Position numbers and translations under genes: made by a program. This document shows, in pieces, positions 1 through 5,000 of a stretch of 5,019 nt of DNA; the first letter of the stretch is position 1; each line of letters begins with the position of its first letter. The stretch lies in assembly GCA_017860555.1 (NCBI GenBank), contig JAGDMJ010000284.1, positions 1 through 5,019 on the forward strand, in the 5' to 3' direction. The notes under the pieces were generated by a model. That model was given only the letters and a program-made list of their open reading frames with translations, did not search any database and was not told where the DNA came from. Source of the DNA: Bacteroidota bacterium (GTDB taxonomy: Bacteria; Bacteroidota; Ignavibacteria; UBA10030; UBA6906).

Positions 1-253
1 CGATGAAATTCACGAGCGTCCCCCCCGATGCGATGACCTTGATTGCCCACTGAGGAAGCCCTTCGCTGTCGCTCTCGAAGTGTATGGCCGAAACGCCGAC
101 AGGCTTTCCTCCCACCAGCAGACACGCCCCGCCATGCCCGACCCCCTCGTGCAAGATGTTCGCGAGTCCATACGCCACGACAGCGATGGTCACGACGGTC
201 GCAATATCGATCGACGAGAACGTTCGGCGTTCTCGTAGAGAAGATGCTGGCAT
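1..253 (-). CDS. M50-like membrane metalloprotease, N-terminal part (cut by window edge)
   Basis: The first 84 residues of a membrane protein whose 3' part lies beyond the left edge. A hydrophobic segment (about residues 15-34) runs directly into a metalloprotease-like motif, LHEGVGH (H35, E36, H40), then a Gly-rich stretch and LLVGGKP (45-51). Near the cut, ASGGTLVNFI (75-84) resembles the second conserved M50 region (aGPxxN type). This order, a helix carrying the zinc-binding HE..H, then LxGG and GG..xN, is the site-2 protease pattern. Such enzymes cleave substrates within or next to the membrane. The motif is odd: HExxxH rather than canonical HExxH, so activity is uncertain. The ATG at 253 is preceded by AGGA six bases upstream. 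The frame stays open upstream but has no better start. It is probably transcribed from the promoter at 392-420, through a terminator-like hairpin. The M50-like call is moderately sure; substrate and role are unknown. Confidence 0.62.
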   Translation of the reverse strand, partial: MPASSLRERRTFSSIDIATVVTIAVVAYGLANILHEGVGHGGACLLVGGKPVGVSAIHFESDSEGLPQWAIKVIASGGTLVNFI

Positions 254-278
254 CGGAGATCCTGCTCTGGCTGGAATT

Positions 279-318
279 GAAAAAGAAATACAAAAGCCCC
301 CGTCTCAAACGAGGGCTT
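279..318 (-). terminator. Rho-independent terminator or attenuator in the M50-like leader
   Basis: Read on the minus strand, AAGCCC (318-313) pairs with GGGCTT (299-294) and CGT (311-309) with ACG (303-301). One mismatch and a five-base loop complete the hairpin. It is followed by a T-rich run, TTTTGTATTTCTTTTT (295-280). The reverse direction lacks a comparable T-run, so it acts leftward. It sits between the promoter at 392-420 and the start codon at 253. It should therefore either end a short RNA of about 105 bases or act as a conditional attenuator for the downstream gene. Confidence 0.6.
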
Positions 319-386
319 ATTGTTATCTTTCGCGCCCTTTAGCTCGTTGTTTAACGTCGCGGCAATGGCGGTAAATTACGACGCAT
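280..386 (-). ncRNA. Predicted short leader RNA / small RNA
   Basis: This is the stretch between the predicted transcription start (about 386) and the end of the terminator T-run. It contains a possible 5' hairpin (CGTCG 383-379 with CGACG 359-355) and the terminator hairpin. A competing fold is also possible: AGGGC (338-334) with GCCCT (316-312), plus AACG (348-345) with CGTT (311-308). That fold uses the terminator's 5' arm and would exclude the terminator. The layout suits a cis-acting attenuator, but a free small RNA fits as well. No known riboswitch or RNA family was recognised. Confidence 0.4.
351..386 (-). CDS. Possible 11-codon leader peptide (MRRNLPPLPRR)
   Basis: A tiny ORF begins at the ATG at 386-384, which lies at or next to the predicted transcription start, so it would be translated as a leaderless message. 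It ends with TAA at 351-353, two bases before the left arm of the possible antiterminator. The peptide is rich in Pro and Arg (PPLPRR), the kind of sequence that can slow ribosomes. That fits a translation-coupled attenuator. The ORF is short enough to arise by chance, and no Shine-Dalgarno can precede it if the start site is right. Confidence 0.2.
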   Translation of the reverse strand: MRRNLPPLPRR

Positions 387-391
387 GGTTC

Positions 392-420
392 ATAGTACAA
401 AACCAAAGTGTCGATGTCAA
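392..420 (-). promoter_or_regulatory. Sigma-70 promoter for the leftward M50-like transcript
   Basis: On the minus strand TTGACA (420-415) is a perfect -35 box. A 17-base spacer separates it from TACTAT (397-392), which matches the -10 consensus at four of six positions including both conserved ends. Transcription would start near 384-386 and run left toward the M50-like gene, giving a leader of about 130 bases. This is the best promoter match I found in the window. Confidence 0.65.
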
Positions 421-485
421 GGGCTAGGGTTCATCATGTAATCTAGAGCAACGCATAGTAACGACGCCACAAAAAAAGGCAGGCG

Positions 486-730
486 CCGCTCCTAACGGAG
501 CTGAAAAAGCAGGTTCTTTGTGTAGAAGAATATGGTGGATTGCAACCCAGATTCCGTCCCTATCGGGACGGGCGAAGGCACCAGGTGAAAAGAGTGAGAC
601 CCCCAAGCTGGATCTTGTGAGGAGAAAAATGGGGGTGATTACAACACAGATTCCGTCCCTAACGGGACGGGAAAAAGCCCTATGTGAAAGGGTGTAACCC
701 TTAGGCTGGATGCTTTCTTGAGGCGAAATA
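486..730. repeat. Degenerate array of about 99-bp hairpin repeats (three copies, one shortened)
   Basis: Two copies lie exactly 99 bases apart. Each has GATTRCAACMCAGATT, then the hairpin CCGTCCC-TAWC-GGGACGG (554-571 and 653-670), then about 35 variable bases and GCTGGAT. A third copy at 486-510 has the diverged hairpin CCGCTCC-TAAC-GGAGCTG, then the same GAAAAAGC as in 671-678. It then jumps to the unit's tail (GCAGGTTCTTTGTG at 509-522 versus GCTGGATCTTGTG at 607-619), so about 31 inner bases are missing. Copy 653 also has a second hairpin, AAGGGT-GTA-ACCCTT (688-702), enclosed by AGCC/GGCT (676-679, 704-707). The style is that of a decayed REP-like or other dispersed hairpin element. No transposase gene or CRISPR regularity is present. 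Confidence 0.75.
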
Positions 731-794
731 ACTGGCCGCCAGGGCACCCTCACGCGTATGAGAGATTGCGAGAAGAGAAGTCTGGCTCCTGTGC

Positions 795-840
795 GACATC
801 GTGCTAGAGGCCGCGTACGACATTAGCACGCGAAGATGTC
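795..840 (-). repeat. Interrupted inverted repeat overlapping the stop of the exported-protein gene
   Basis: GACATC (795-800) pairs with GATGTC (835-840), and GTGCTA (801-806) with TAGCAC (824-829). That is 12 perfect pairs, with a five-base bulge on one side and a 17-base loop. The outer arm overlaps the TGA stop of the gene ending at 839. On the minus strand it lies where a terminator would be expected, but no T-run follows. It could act as a 3' stabilising hairpin or a protein binding site. Confidence 0.5.
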
Positions 841-1315
841 ATTGTTCCAGCCCGACGTCATCAATGGGCAGATCCCAATGCGCCAGCAGGATCTCGAACC
901 GCCGCTGTTCCTCTTTCTTGAATGTCTCCTGATCAGGAAAGAGTGTTTTCATTAGCGCCGCTTCGTCGAACCCGTCGACAGTCATCTGCACGTTCTTGAA
1001 GACGATTGTCACACGGTAATCCCACCGCCCCTCTTCGGTCCCGTGCAGGCGCGGCTTCACCGCCGACACCTTCAGAATTCTTCCCATATCGATCTGCTTC
1101 TTCAAGACCGGAAAATGATTCTTCTTGAAAAGCCGGATGAATTCGTCGGCGTACCCCCAGCGCGCCTTATAGTAGTACTCCACCACGTATGGCTTTTCGG
1201 CTGTTGGCAGACGCGACTCCTGGGCGACAACCGCCGCAGGAATGGCGAAGAAGACGCAGAGCAGAAGGGATGTGACAAGCTCTACGGGAAAATGAGTGGT
1301 TGCGAGTGAGTCCAC
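839..1315 (-). CDS. Small exported protein of unknown function
   Basis: A 158-residue protein with an N-terminal signal sequence. The hydrophobic core is about residues 13-30, and a probable signal peptidase I site lies after VVA (31/32). The mature part begins near QESRLP and is rich in aromatic and charged residues: VEYYYKARWGYADEF (45-59), FPVLKKQIDMGRILKV (68-83), then GRWDYRVTIVFKN (96-108). Alternating strands and helices suggest a compact alpha/beta fold, perhaps a ferredoxin-like alpha-beta barrel. I recall similar uncharacterised proteins but know no function. I chose the GTG at 1315 because AAAGGAG lies seven bases upstream. The ATG ten codons earlier (1345) has no ribosome binding site and is only about nine bases from the predicted transcription start. 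In its favour, the longer form adds a KRR charge to the signal peptide. It appears to have its own promoter (1361-1388). Confidence 0.8.
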   Translation of the reverse strand: MDSLATTHFPVELVTSLLLCVFFAIPAAVVAQESRLPTAEKPYVVEYYYKARWGYADEFIRLFKKNHFPVLKKQIDMGRILKVSAVKPRLHGTEEGRWDYRVTIVFKNVQMTVDGFDEAALMKTLFPDQETFKKEEQRRFEILLAHWDLPIDDVGLEQ

Positions 1316-1320
1316 AACGT

Positions 1321-1330
1321 TTCTCCTTTT
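1321..1330 (-). promoter_or_regulatory. Ribosome binding site deciding the GTG start at 1315
   Basis: The minus strand reads AAAAGGAGAA. Its AGGAG core (1327-1323) lies seven bases upstream of the GTG at 1315-1313. The ATG at 1345 is preceded only by a weak CGAG. Confidence 0.6.
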
Positions 1331-1360
1331 GGCATTCAAATACATCTCGAAATAAGGGAT

Positions 1361-1388
1361 TCTATACTACGATCGGCGTCTGACCCAA
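1361..1388 (-). promoter_or_regulatory. Probable promoter of the exported-protein gene
   Basis: On the minus strand TTGGGT (1388-1383) is a partial -35. A 16-base spacer separates it from TATAGA (1366-1361), a good -10. Transcription would begin near 1354, leaving about 39 bases before the GTG start at 1315. This favours that start over the ATG at 1345. Confidence 0.4.
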
Positions 1389-1414
1389 AAATTCCGACTC
1401 TTCCGGTGAAACCA

Positions 1415-2983
1415 TCAATTGTAATTCCTGAATCCGCCCCATTCCGCTGCAACAGAAAAACGGGGGCCACGGGCGATGTAGATCACTATCCGTTGCTGGG
1501 GACGGGTGCAGTACTCGCAGGTCTGAACGCCCGCCTCCACAACGCTCTCAAACCTCTGCTCAAGATCTCTCCGGTTTACGAACACCGCGATATAGGTCTT
1601 TACCGAATCGGAAGGAGGCCCCCAGTGGTGAAAGCTGTTGTGTGTGGCAAAGACCGGCGGCAAGCCGAACTCTGGACCGTAAAGCTCAAGGGCCCCCGCC
1701 TCGCCATAGTTCGTGCTGACGATGACGGCGTTCTGCCGCTCCTCCGGGGGAAGCCCATGGTAGACCCGCCCGACTTCCGCGGCCAATTCTCTCCATCCCA
1801 ACCGGTCGGCAATCCACTGCGGAAGCGCTTCGTTCATTTTTCCCGCCTCAATATCAAATGAGATCCCGAGCGTCGACAGATAACCCTTGAGCGCGGGAGG
1901 AGGGAGCAACGGCGTTGAGATCGGAGCAGCGAGAATTATCCCGATGAGCAGAAGAGCGATTGCCCCAGGCACAATCAGCCGTCTTGCGTGGAGGAGCGTG
2001 ACCTTCGTGATGGCAACGGCGCCAAGGGCAAAAAGGATGGCATAGATCGATCCAATCCTGTCCGGTCGGCTGGACTGTCCAATGATCATCACCGCAAGGA
2101 GCAGAAGATATGCCCAGCCGAAAAAGCGGTAGGGCTTCCCCTCTCTGGCGAAGAAGCAGTACATCAGCCCCGCGAGCCAGACCGGAAGAGCAAAAGGATT
2201 CATGAAGAGAATTTGCGAGAGGATAACCTCCACTGGGCCGATTGGGATGTTCTTGTTCACCATCGCGTTGCGGTAGAATTCGAGCGATGGATATCCGTTT
2301 GCGTACTGCCAGAGCAGGTTCGGCACGATGAGGAGAAATGCCGTGACCATTCCCCACAAGAACCACTTGCTCCAGAGGAACCGCCGCGCGTGCGTCAGCA
2401 GCATGCCGGCGACAAGAGCGATCCCGTACAATACGCTGGTGTGCTTCAATTCAAGTCCAATTCCGATCAGCACGCCGATCGCCAACCAGTACTTCGGCTC
2501 TCCCCTCCGCACGAGCTGGATCACCAGGTAGAGAATGCATGTCCAGGTCAGGATCTCATAGGCATTCATGGAATAGAAGCTCCCCATGACCAGAAAGACC
2601 GGAGCGGCCATTGCCCCGAGCGCCGCGATGATCATGGACTGCCTGTTGCCGCCTAGCCGGAGAGCCATGGCACCCGTCAGGAACACTGAGGCCGCGACGG
2701 CGAGGGATGGAAGAATTCGCACTGCGGGAATGGAGTCGCCAAAGAACCACCGGCTCACAGCAAGCAACGCCACGGAAAGCGGAGGCTGGTCCACATAGCC
2801 GAATGCAAGGCGCTTCGAGCAGGCGATATAATAAAGCTCGTCGATGAAGTAGCCGTACCCGGAAAAGGCGGCGGTGAGCATGAAATAGGAAAACAGGACA
2901 CAAGACAGTGCCGCCAGAATAAGATAATCTGAAGGTGAAGATCCCATCTGGGCGGGATTGTCGGAGGCCGGGTTCGGTTGCAT
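1415..2983 (-). CDS. Polytopic membrane glycosyltransferase, GT39/PMT (ArnT-like) family
   Basis: A 522-residue integral membrane protein with roughly ten hydrophobic helices in its first 370 residues and a soluble C-terminal part after that. After the first helix (about 20-42) comes the first periplasmic loop, YGYFIDELYYIACSKRL (43-59). It holds the acidic DE pair (D48, E49) that marks the catalytic Asp of PMT/ArnT-type GT-C enzymes, followed by FGYVDQPPL (61-69), also typical of the PMT_2 family. Such enzymes move a sugar from a polyprenyl-phosphate carrier to lipid or protein outside the cytoplasmic membrane; the substrate here cannot be told. The C-terminal domain has a CEYC pair (C489, C492). 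Length is normal for the family. The start at 2983 has no clear Shine-Dalgarno; the ATG at residue 13 is no better. The start lies eight bases after the stop of an upstream fragment, suggesting a former operon. Confidence 0.88.
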   Translation of the reverse strand: MQPNPASDNPAQMGSSPSDYLILAALSCVLFSYFMLTAAFSGYGYFIDELYYIACSKRLAFGYVDQPPLSVALLAVSRWFFGDSIPAVRILPSLAVAASVFLTGAMALRLGGNRQSMIIAALGAMAAPVFLVMGSFYSMNAYEILTWTCILYLVIQLVRRGEPKYWLAIGVLIGIGLELKHTSVLYGIALVAGMLLTHARRFLWSKWFLWGMVTAFLLIVPNLLWQYANGYPSLEFYRNAMVNKNIPIGPVEVILSQILFMNPFALPVWLAGLMYCFFAREGKPYRFFGWAYLLLLAVMIIGQSSRPDRIGSIYAILFALGAVAITKVTLLHARRLIVPGAIALLLIGIILAAPISTPLLPPPALKGYLSTLGISFDIEAGKMNEALPQWIADRLGWRELAAEVGRVYHGLPPEERQNAVIVSTNYGEAGALELYGPEFGLPPVFATHNSFHHWGPPSDSVKTYIAVFVNRRDLEQRFESVVEAGVQTCEYCTRPQQRIVIYIARGPRFSVAAEWGGFRNYN

Positions 2984-2991
2984 GAGAACAA

Positions 2992-3192
2992 TTACGGTTG
3001 TGGAGGAGGGACGGGTTCAAACCGATGAAGCAAATAGATCTTACTCTTTGAATCGCCCAGCTTGTTGCTCGCGTCCGCGAGGAGGGCGTTCAACTTTGCA
3101 TCGGAATTCACCGCCGGCACATATGTACCGCAGGACAGGTACAAGAGCTTCCGTCCCGCCTTGATCAACGCGGAATGGACCTGGTCCTCAAT
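2992..3192 (-). pseudogene. Unrecognised 3' gene fragment upstream of the glycosyltransferase
   Basis: A minus-strand frame of 66 codons is open between an in-frame TGA (3193-3195) and a TAA (2992-2994). It encodes a peptide that looks coding rather than random: LIKAGRKLLYLSCGTYVP, then a Leu/Ala-rich helix (LNALLADASNKLG), KSKIYLLHRFE and a proline tail (PVPPPQP). It has no ATG or GTG start. The only candidate is a TTG at 3168, with no good ribosome binding site. Upstream of the TGA the DNA becomes AT-rich and non-coding. This suggests the C-terminus of a lost gene that once ran directly into the glycosyltransferase, its stop lying eight bases before that start. I do not recognise the family. 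The LYLSCGTYV and KIYLL strands would fit the soluble tail of another GT39-type protein, but that is a guess. Confidence 0.45.
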
Positions 3193-3252
3193 TCAAGTTA
3201 ACCATACAAACTAAAATAAACAAAAGTCCCTCATTTCAGTCAGGTCCGCGGC

Positions 3253-3281
3253 TTGTTTTTCACCACTGCATCCTGTAGATT
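3253..3281 (+). promoter_or_regulatory. Possible promoter for the exonuclease gene
   Basis: TTGTTT (3253-3258), a 17-base spacer and TAGATT (3276-3281) form a moderate sigma-70 match. Transcription would start near 3288, about 30 bases before the ATG at 3319. It would also exclude the TTG at 3253 as a start, because that TTG would lie inside the promoter. Confidence 0.35.
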
Positions 3282-3318
3282 GCCTTTGCCTTCTCCGTTC
3301 CATATTGACGACGCCTAT

Positions 3319-4074
3319 ATGCGCCTGAACCTTCACCGAAGCCTTGTCTTGTTCGACGTCGAGACCACCGGCCTCAATGTACAGACCGACCGGATCGTAC
3401 AGATCTCCACCATGAAGTTCGTTCCGGGACGCGACGAGCCGAATGTCTGCACCCTGCTCATGAACCCCGGTATCCCCATCCCACCCGATGCCACGGCTAT
3501 CCACCATATCACCAATGAACAGGTGCAAGGGCTCCGGGGCTTCGCGTCGTTCGCCATGGATCTGGAAGAGATCTTCAGGGGCAGCGATGTGGGAGGGTAC
3601 AACGTGTCTCGGTTCGACCTTCCCATCCTTGCGGAGGAGTTCAGGCGCTGCAAGATCGCCTTCCCGGCACCCGGCACGAAGATCGTAGACGTGCAGTCGC
3701 TCTTCGTTCTGAAAGAGCGTCACACACTCTCCGCGGCCGTGCGATTCTATTGTGGAAGAGAGCACAGCGGCGCCCACGACGCGGAAGCCGACGTCCGTGC
3801 CGCAGCAGCCGTGCTGGAGAGCCAGCTGGAACGCTACAAGGAGCTGTGCGGGACCGTCGAGGAGCTTCACTCCCTCTGTTTCCCGGAAGAGCTTGTGGAT
3901 TTCGCCGGCAAGCTCAAGAAGAACGGAAAAGGACAAACGGTCTGGACATTCGGGAAGAATACCGGGAAGCCGGTGAAAGAGGATCCTGAGTATGCGCGAT
4001 GGGTCCTTGGGAAGGATTTCCCGCCGGATACGAAGAGAATTATTGAGGAGATTTTGAGGGGCAAAAGAGAGTAA
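3319..4074 (+). CDS. DEDDh 3'-5' exonuclease (DnaQ/ExoX-like)
   Basis: A 251-residue DnaQ-superfamily nuclease. All metal-binding residues are visible: ExoI motif LVLFDVETTGL (D13, E15), ExoII motif GGYNVSRFDLPIL (N95, D100), and ExoIII motif AHDAEADV (H153, D158; H-x4-D, hence DEDDh). Family-typical PDATAIHHIT (56-65) and TLSAAVRFYCGREH (136-149) are also present. After the catalytic core a second small domain, WTFGKNTGKPV...DPEYARWVLGKDF (about 206-235), matches the ExoX-like C-terminal domain. These enzymes remove nucleotides 3' to 5' from DNA or RNA ends in repair or turnover. With no polymerase attached, this is a stand-alone exonuclease, probably cytoplasmic. I chose the ATG at 3319 because family members begin just before the first strand. 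An in-frame TTG at 3253 would add 22 atypical residues. No strong Shine-Dalgarno is seen. The DinB-like gene follows after a palindromic element. Confidence 0.92.
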   Translation: MRLNLHRSLVLFDVETTGLNVQTDRIVQISTMKFVPGRDEPNVCTLLMNPGIPIPPDATAIHHITNEQVQGLRGFASFAMDLEEIFRGSDVGGYNVSRFDLPILAEEFRRCKIAFPAPGTKIVDVQSLFVLKERHTLSAAVRFYCGREHSGAHDAEADVRAAAAVLESQLERYKELCGTVEELHSLCFPEELVDFAGKLKKNGKGQTVWTFGKNTGKPVKEDPEYARWVLGKDFPPDTKRIIEEILRGKRE

Positions 4075-4084
4075 ACGAGACCGC

Positions 4085-4147
4085 AACGTAGGTCGGGTCT
4101 CCGACCCGACAAAGAGCGCCGTTGGACGGGGAGTCCCGTCCTACGTT
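4085..4147. repeat. REP/BIME-like palindromic element with two alternative folds
   Basis: Terminal inverted repeats AACGTAGG (4085-4092) and CCTACGTT (4140-4147) enclose two hairpins: GTCGGGTC-TCC-GACCCGAC (4092-4110) and GGACGGG-GAGT-CCCGTCC (4124-4141). The whole element can instead fold as one long hairpin, in which 18 bases (4085-4102) pair with 4130-4147 at 16 of 18 positions around a 27-base loop. It fills most of the gap between the exonuclease stop and the DinB-like ribosome binding site. There is no T-run, so it is not a classical terminator. The form resembles a REP pair (BIME) or a very small MITE. Confidence 0.75.
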
Positions 4148-4167
4148 CCTACCGGCCGGGCTCCAAT

Positions 4168-4173
4168 AGGAGG
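4168..4173 (+). promoter_or_regulatory. Strong ribosome binding site of the DinB-like gene
   Basis: AGGAGG, a perfect anti-16S match, lies five bases before the ATG at 4179 and fixes that start. Confidence 0.8.
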
Positions 4174-4178
4174 CTACC

Positions 4179-4694
4179 ATGCAAGAGACCCCACAACAAT
4201 ACACCGAGCGCCTTCTGGGTTACGTTGGAAGCAAGAAGCCCCTCGCCATCATGGCGGCGACTCCAAAGAAGCTCGCACGACTGCTCAAAGGGAAGTCCCG
4301 TGCGGTACTCTCCAAACGTCCCGCTCCTGACAAATGGTCCGTGACCGAGATCCTCGCCCATATGGCCGACGCGGAAATGTCCTTCGGCTTCCGCATGCGG
4401 CTGACGCTTGGCGCGAACGGCACCCCCATCAAGGCATTTGACCAGGACGTCTGGGCCGGCTTTTCCAAATACCAAAAACAAGAGCCGAAGCTTTCATTCG
4501 AAGCCTATCGCATCCTGCGTGAACGGAACGTCCGCCTCCTGCGCTCGATTCCCAAAGAGCTCTGGGATAACTACGGCATGCACGAGGAACGGGGAAAAGA
4601 AACCGTTGTCCGCATCAGCGAGATGGCGGCCGGACACGATTTAAACCATGTCAGGCAGATAGAGAGCATCCTCAGGAAAGAGAAGGGGAGATAG
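4179..4694 (+). CDS. DinB-like / DinB_2 superfamily four-helix protein
   Basis: A 171-residue soluble protein with the DinB_2 pattern. RPAPDKWSVTEILAHMADAE (47-66) holds the DKWS turn and the first metal-binding His (H61). The last helix, SEMAAGHDLNHVRQIESI (147-164), supplies the other two (H153, H157), completing the usual His triad on a four-helix bundle. The middle (FDQDVWAGFSKY, then EAYRILRERNVRLLRSI) fits the connecting helices. The superfamily includes divalent-metal-binding proteins and thiol (mycothiol or bacillithiol)-dependent transferases, many induced by stress or DNA damage. The reaction here is unknown. Despite the name it is unrelated to the E. coli DinB polymerase. The length is normal, and an AGGAGG five bases upstream fixes the start. 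It may be co-transcribed with the exonuclease 105 bases upstream, across the palindromic element. It converges with a YihY-like remnant, its stop only four bases away. Confidence 0.85.
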   Translation: MQETPQQYTERLLGYVGSKKPLAIMAATPKKLARLLKGKSRAVLSKRPAPDKWSVTEILAHMADAEMSFGFRMRLTLGANGTPIKAFDQDVWAGFSKYQKQEPKLSFEAYRILRERNVRLLRSIPKELWDNYGMHEERGKETVVRISEMAAGHDLNHVRQIESILRKEKGR

Positions 4695-4698
4695 GGCT

Positions 4699-4980
4699 TT
4701 ACCCGGTCCTACCATGCTCCTGCAGCCGCGTCAATGTCGGTATGGCATGAACACACGGCTTTGCGGCTGACCCGAACCTGGACGTGTAAACGTACATGAA
4801 CTCCGCGCCCAGGAAGAGGATCTGCGCCGAGTAATAGACCCAGACCAGAAAGACTGCCAGCGAGCCGGCCGCGCCATAAGCCGAACAGGTGAAAGCTGAT
4901 AGAGACGGCTCTTGGGATGATAAATATGTGTGCTTTCCGAGGATTCTCTTCGCAGGCTCATTCTCTTGAAATAGGTAATG
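4699..4980 (-). pseudogene. C-terminal remnant of a YihY/BrkB (UPF0761) membrane protein
   Basis: The minus-strand frame ends at TAA (4699-4701). It contains the signature of the last transmembrane region of YihY/BrkB proteins: SAYGAAGSLAVFLVWVYYSA, then QILFLGAEFMYVYTSRFGS and a short tail. This match covers about 60 codons. Upstream (about 4880-4980) the same frame reads KRILGKHTYLSSQEPSLS. It keeps at most a faint echo of the family's GK-containing helix and is three residues too long there. The frame is then closed by TGA at 4981-4983. No ATG, GTG or TTG lies between that stop and the signature, and the other frames do not restore the family sequence. I therefore read it as a degraded gene or one with an internal deletion. 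A sequencing error or frameshift could also explain it. Intact homologues are about 300-residue polytopic inner-membrane proteins of uncertain function. Confidence 0.7.
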
Positions 4981-5000
4981 TCACAGGGCCGGGAGGAAAA

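Larger units (their letters stand above)
343..838. other. Gene-free stretch of about 500 bases
   Basis: I see no convincing protein gene here. The stretch holds the leftward promoter (392-420), the hairpin repeat array (486-730) and an interrupted inverted repeat at 795-840. A minus-strand open frame at 424-753 exists only because the 99-bp repeat is a multiple of three. It encodes a low-quality repeated peptide (RPxRDGI) and the third copy breaks the phase. Positions 731-794 show nothing I can interpret. Confidence 0.6.

Noticed and set aside
319..391. tRNA upstream of the terminator at 279-318
   Set aside because: No T-loop consensus (GGTTCRA) or cloverleaf could be drawn in the region.
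486..730. CRISPR array
   Set aside because: There are only two or three diverged copies. Similarity extends over the whole 99-base unit instead of short repeats with unique spacers, and no cas genes are present.
424..753. Minus-strand 109-codon frame with a repeated RPxRDGI peptide
   Set aside because: The peptide repeat arises because the DNA hairpin repeat is 99 bases (33 codons). The third DNA copy is 68 bases away and breaks the phase, and base changes preserve pairing rather than protein.
1385..1413. Rho-independent terminator after the glycosyltransferase
   Set aside because: The T-run is present (ATTTTTGG on the minus strand), but the stem before it is only three pairs (CCG/CGG), too weak to claim.
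1406..1861. Plus-strand 151-codon frame
   Set aside because: It is antisense to the soluble C-terminus of the glycosyltransferase, with no motifs and no ribosome binding site.
1988..2656. Plus-strand 222-codon frame inside the glycosyltransferase
   Set aside because: It is highly charged and of low coherence, and lies antisense to a clear membrane-protein gene.
3211..4086. Minus-strand 291-codon frame opposite the exonuclease
   Set aside because: It is a shadow: the plus strand carries every catalytic motif of a DEDDh nuclease, and the antisense product has no recognisable features.
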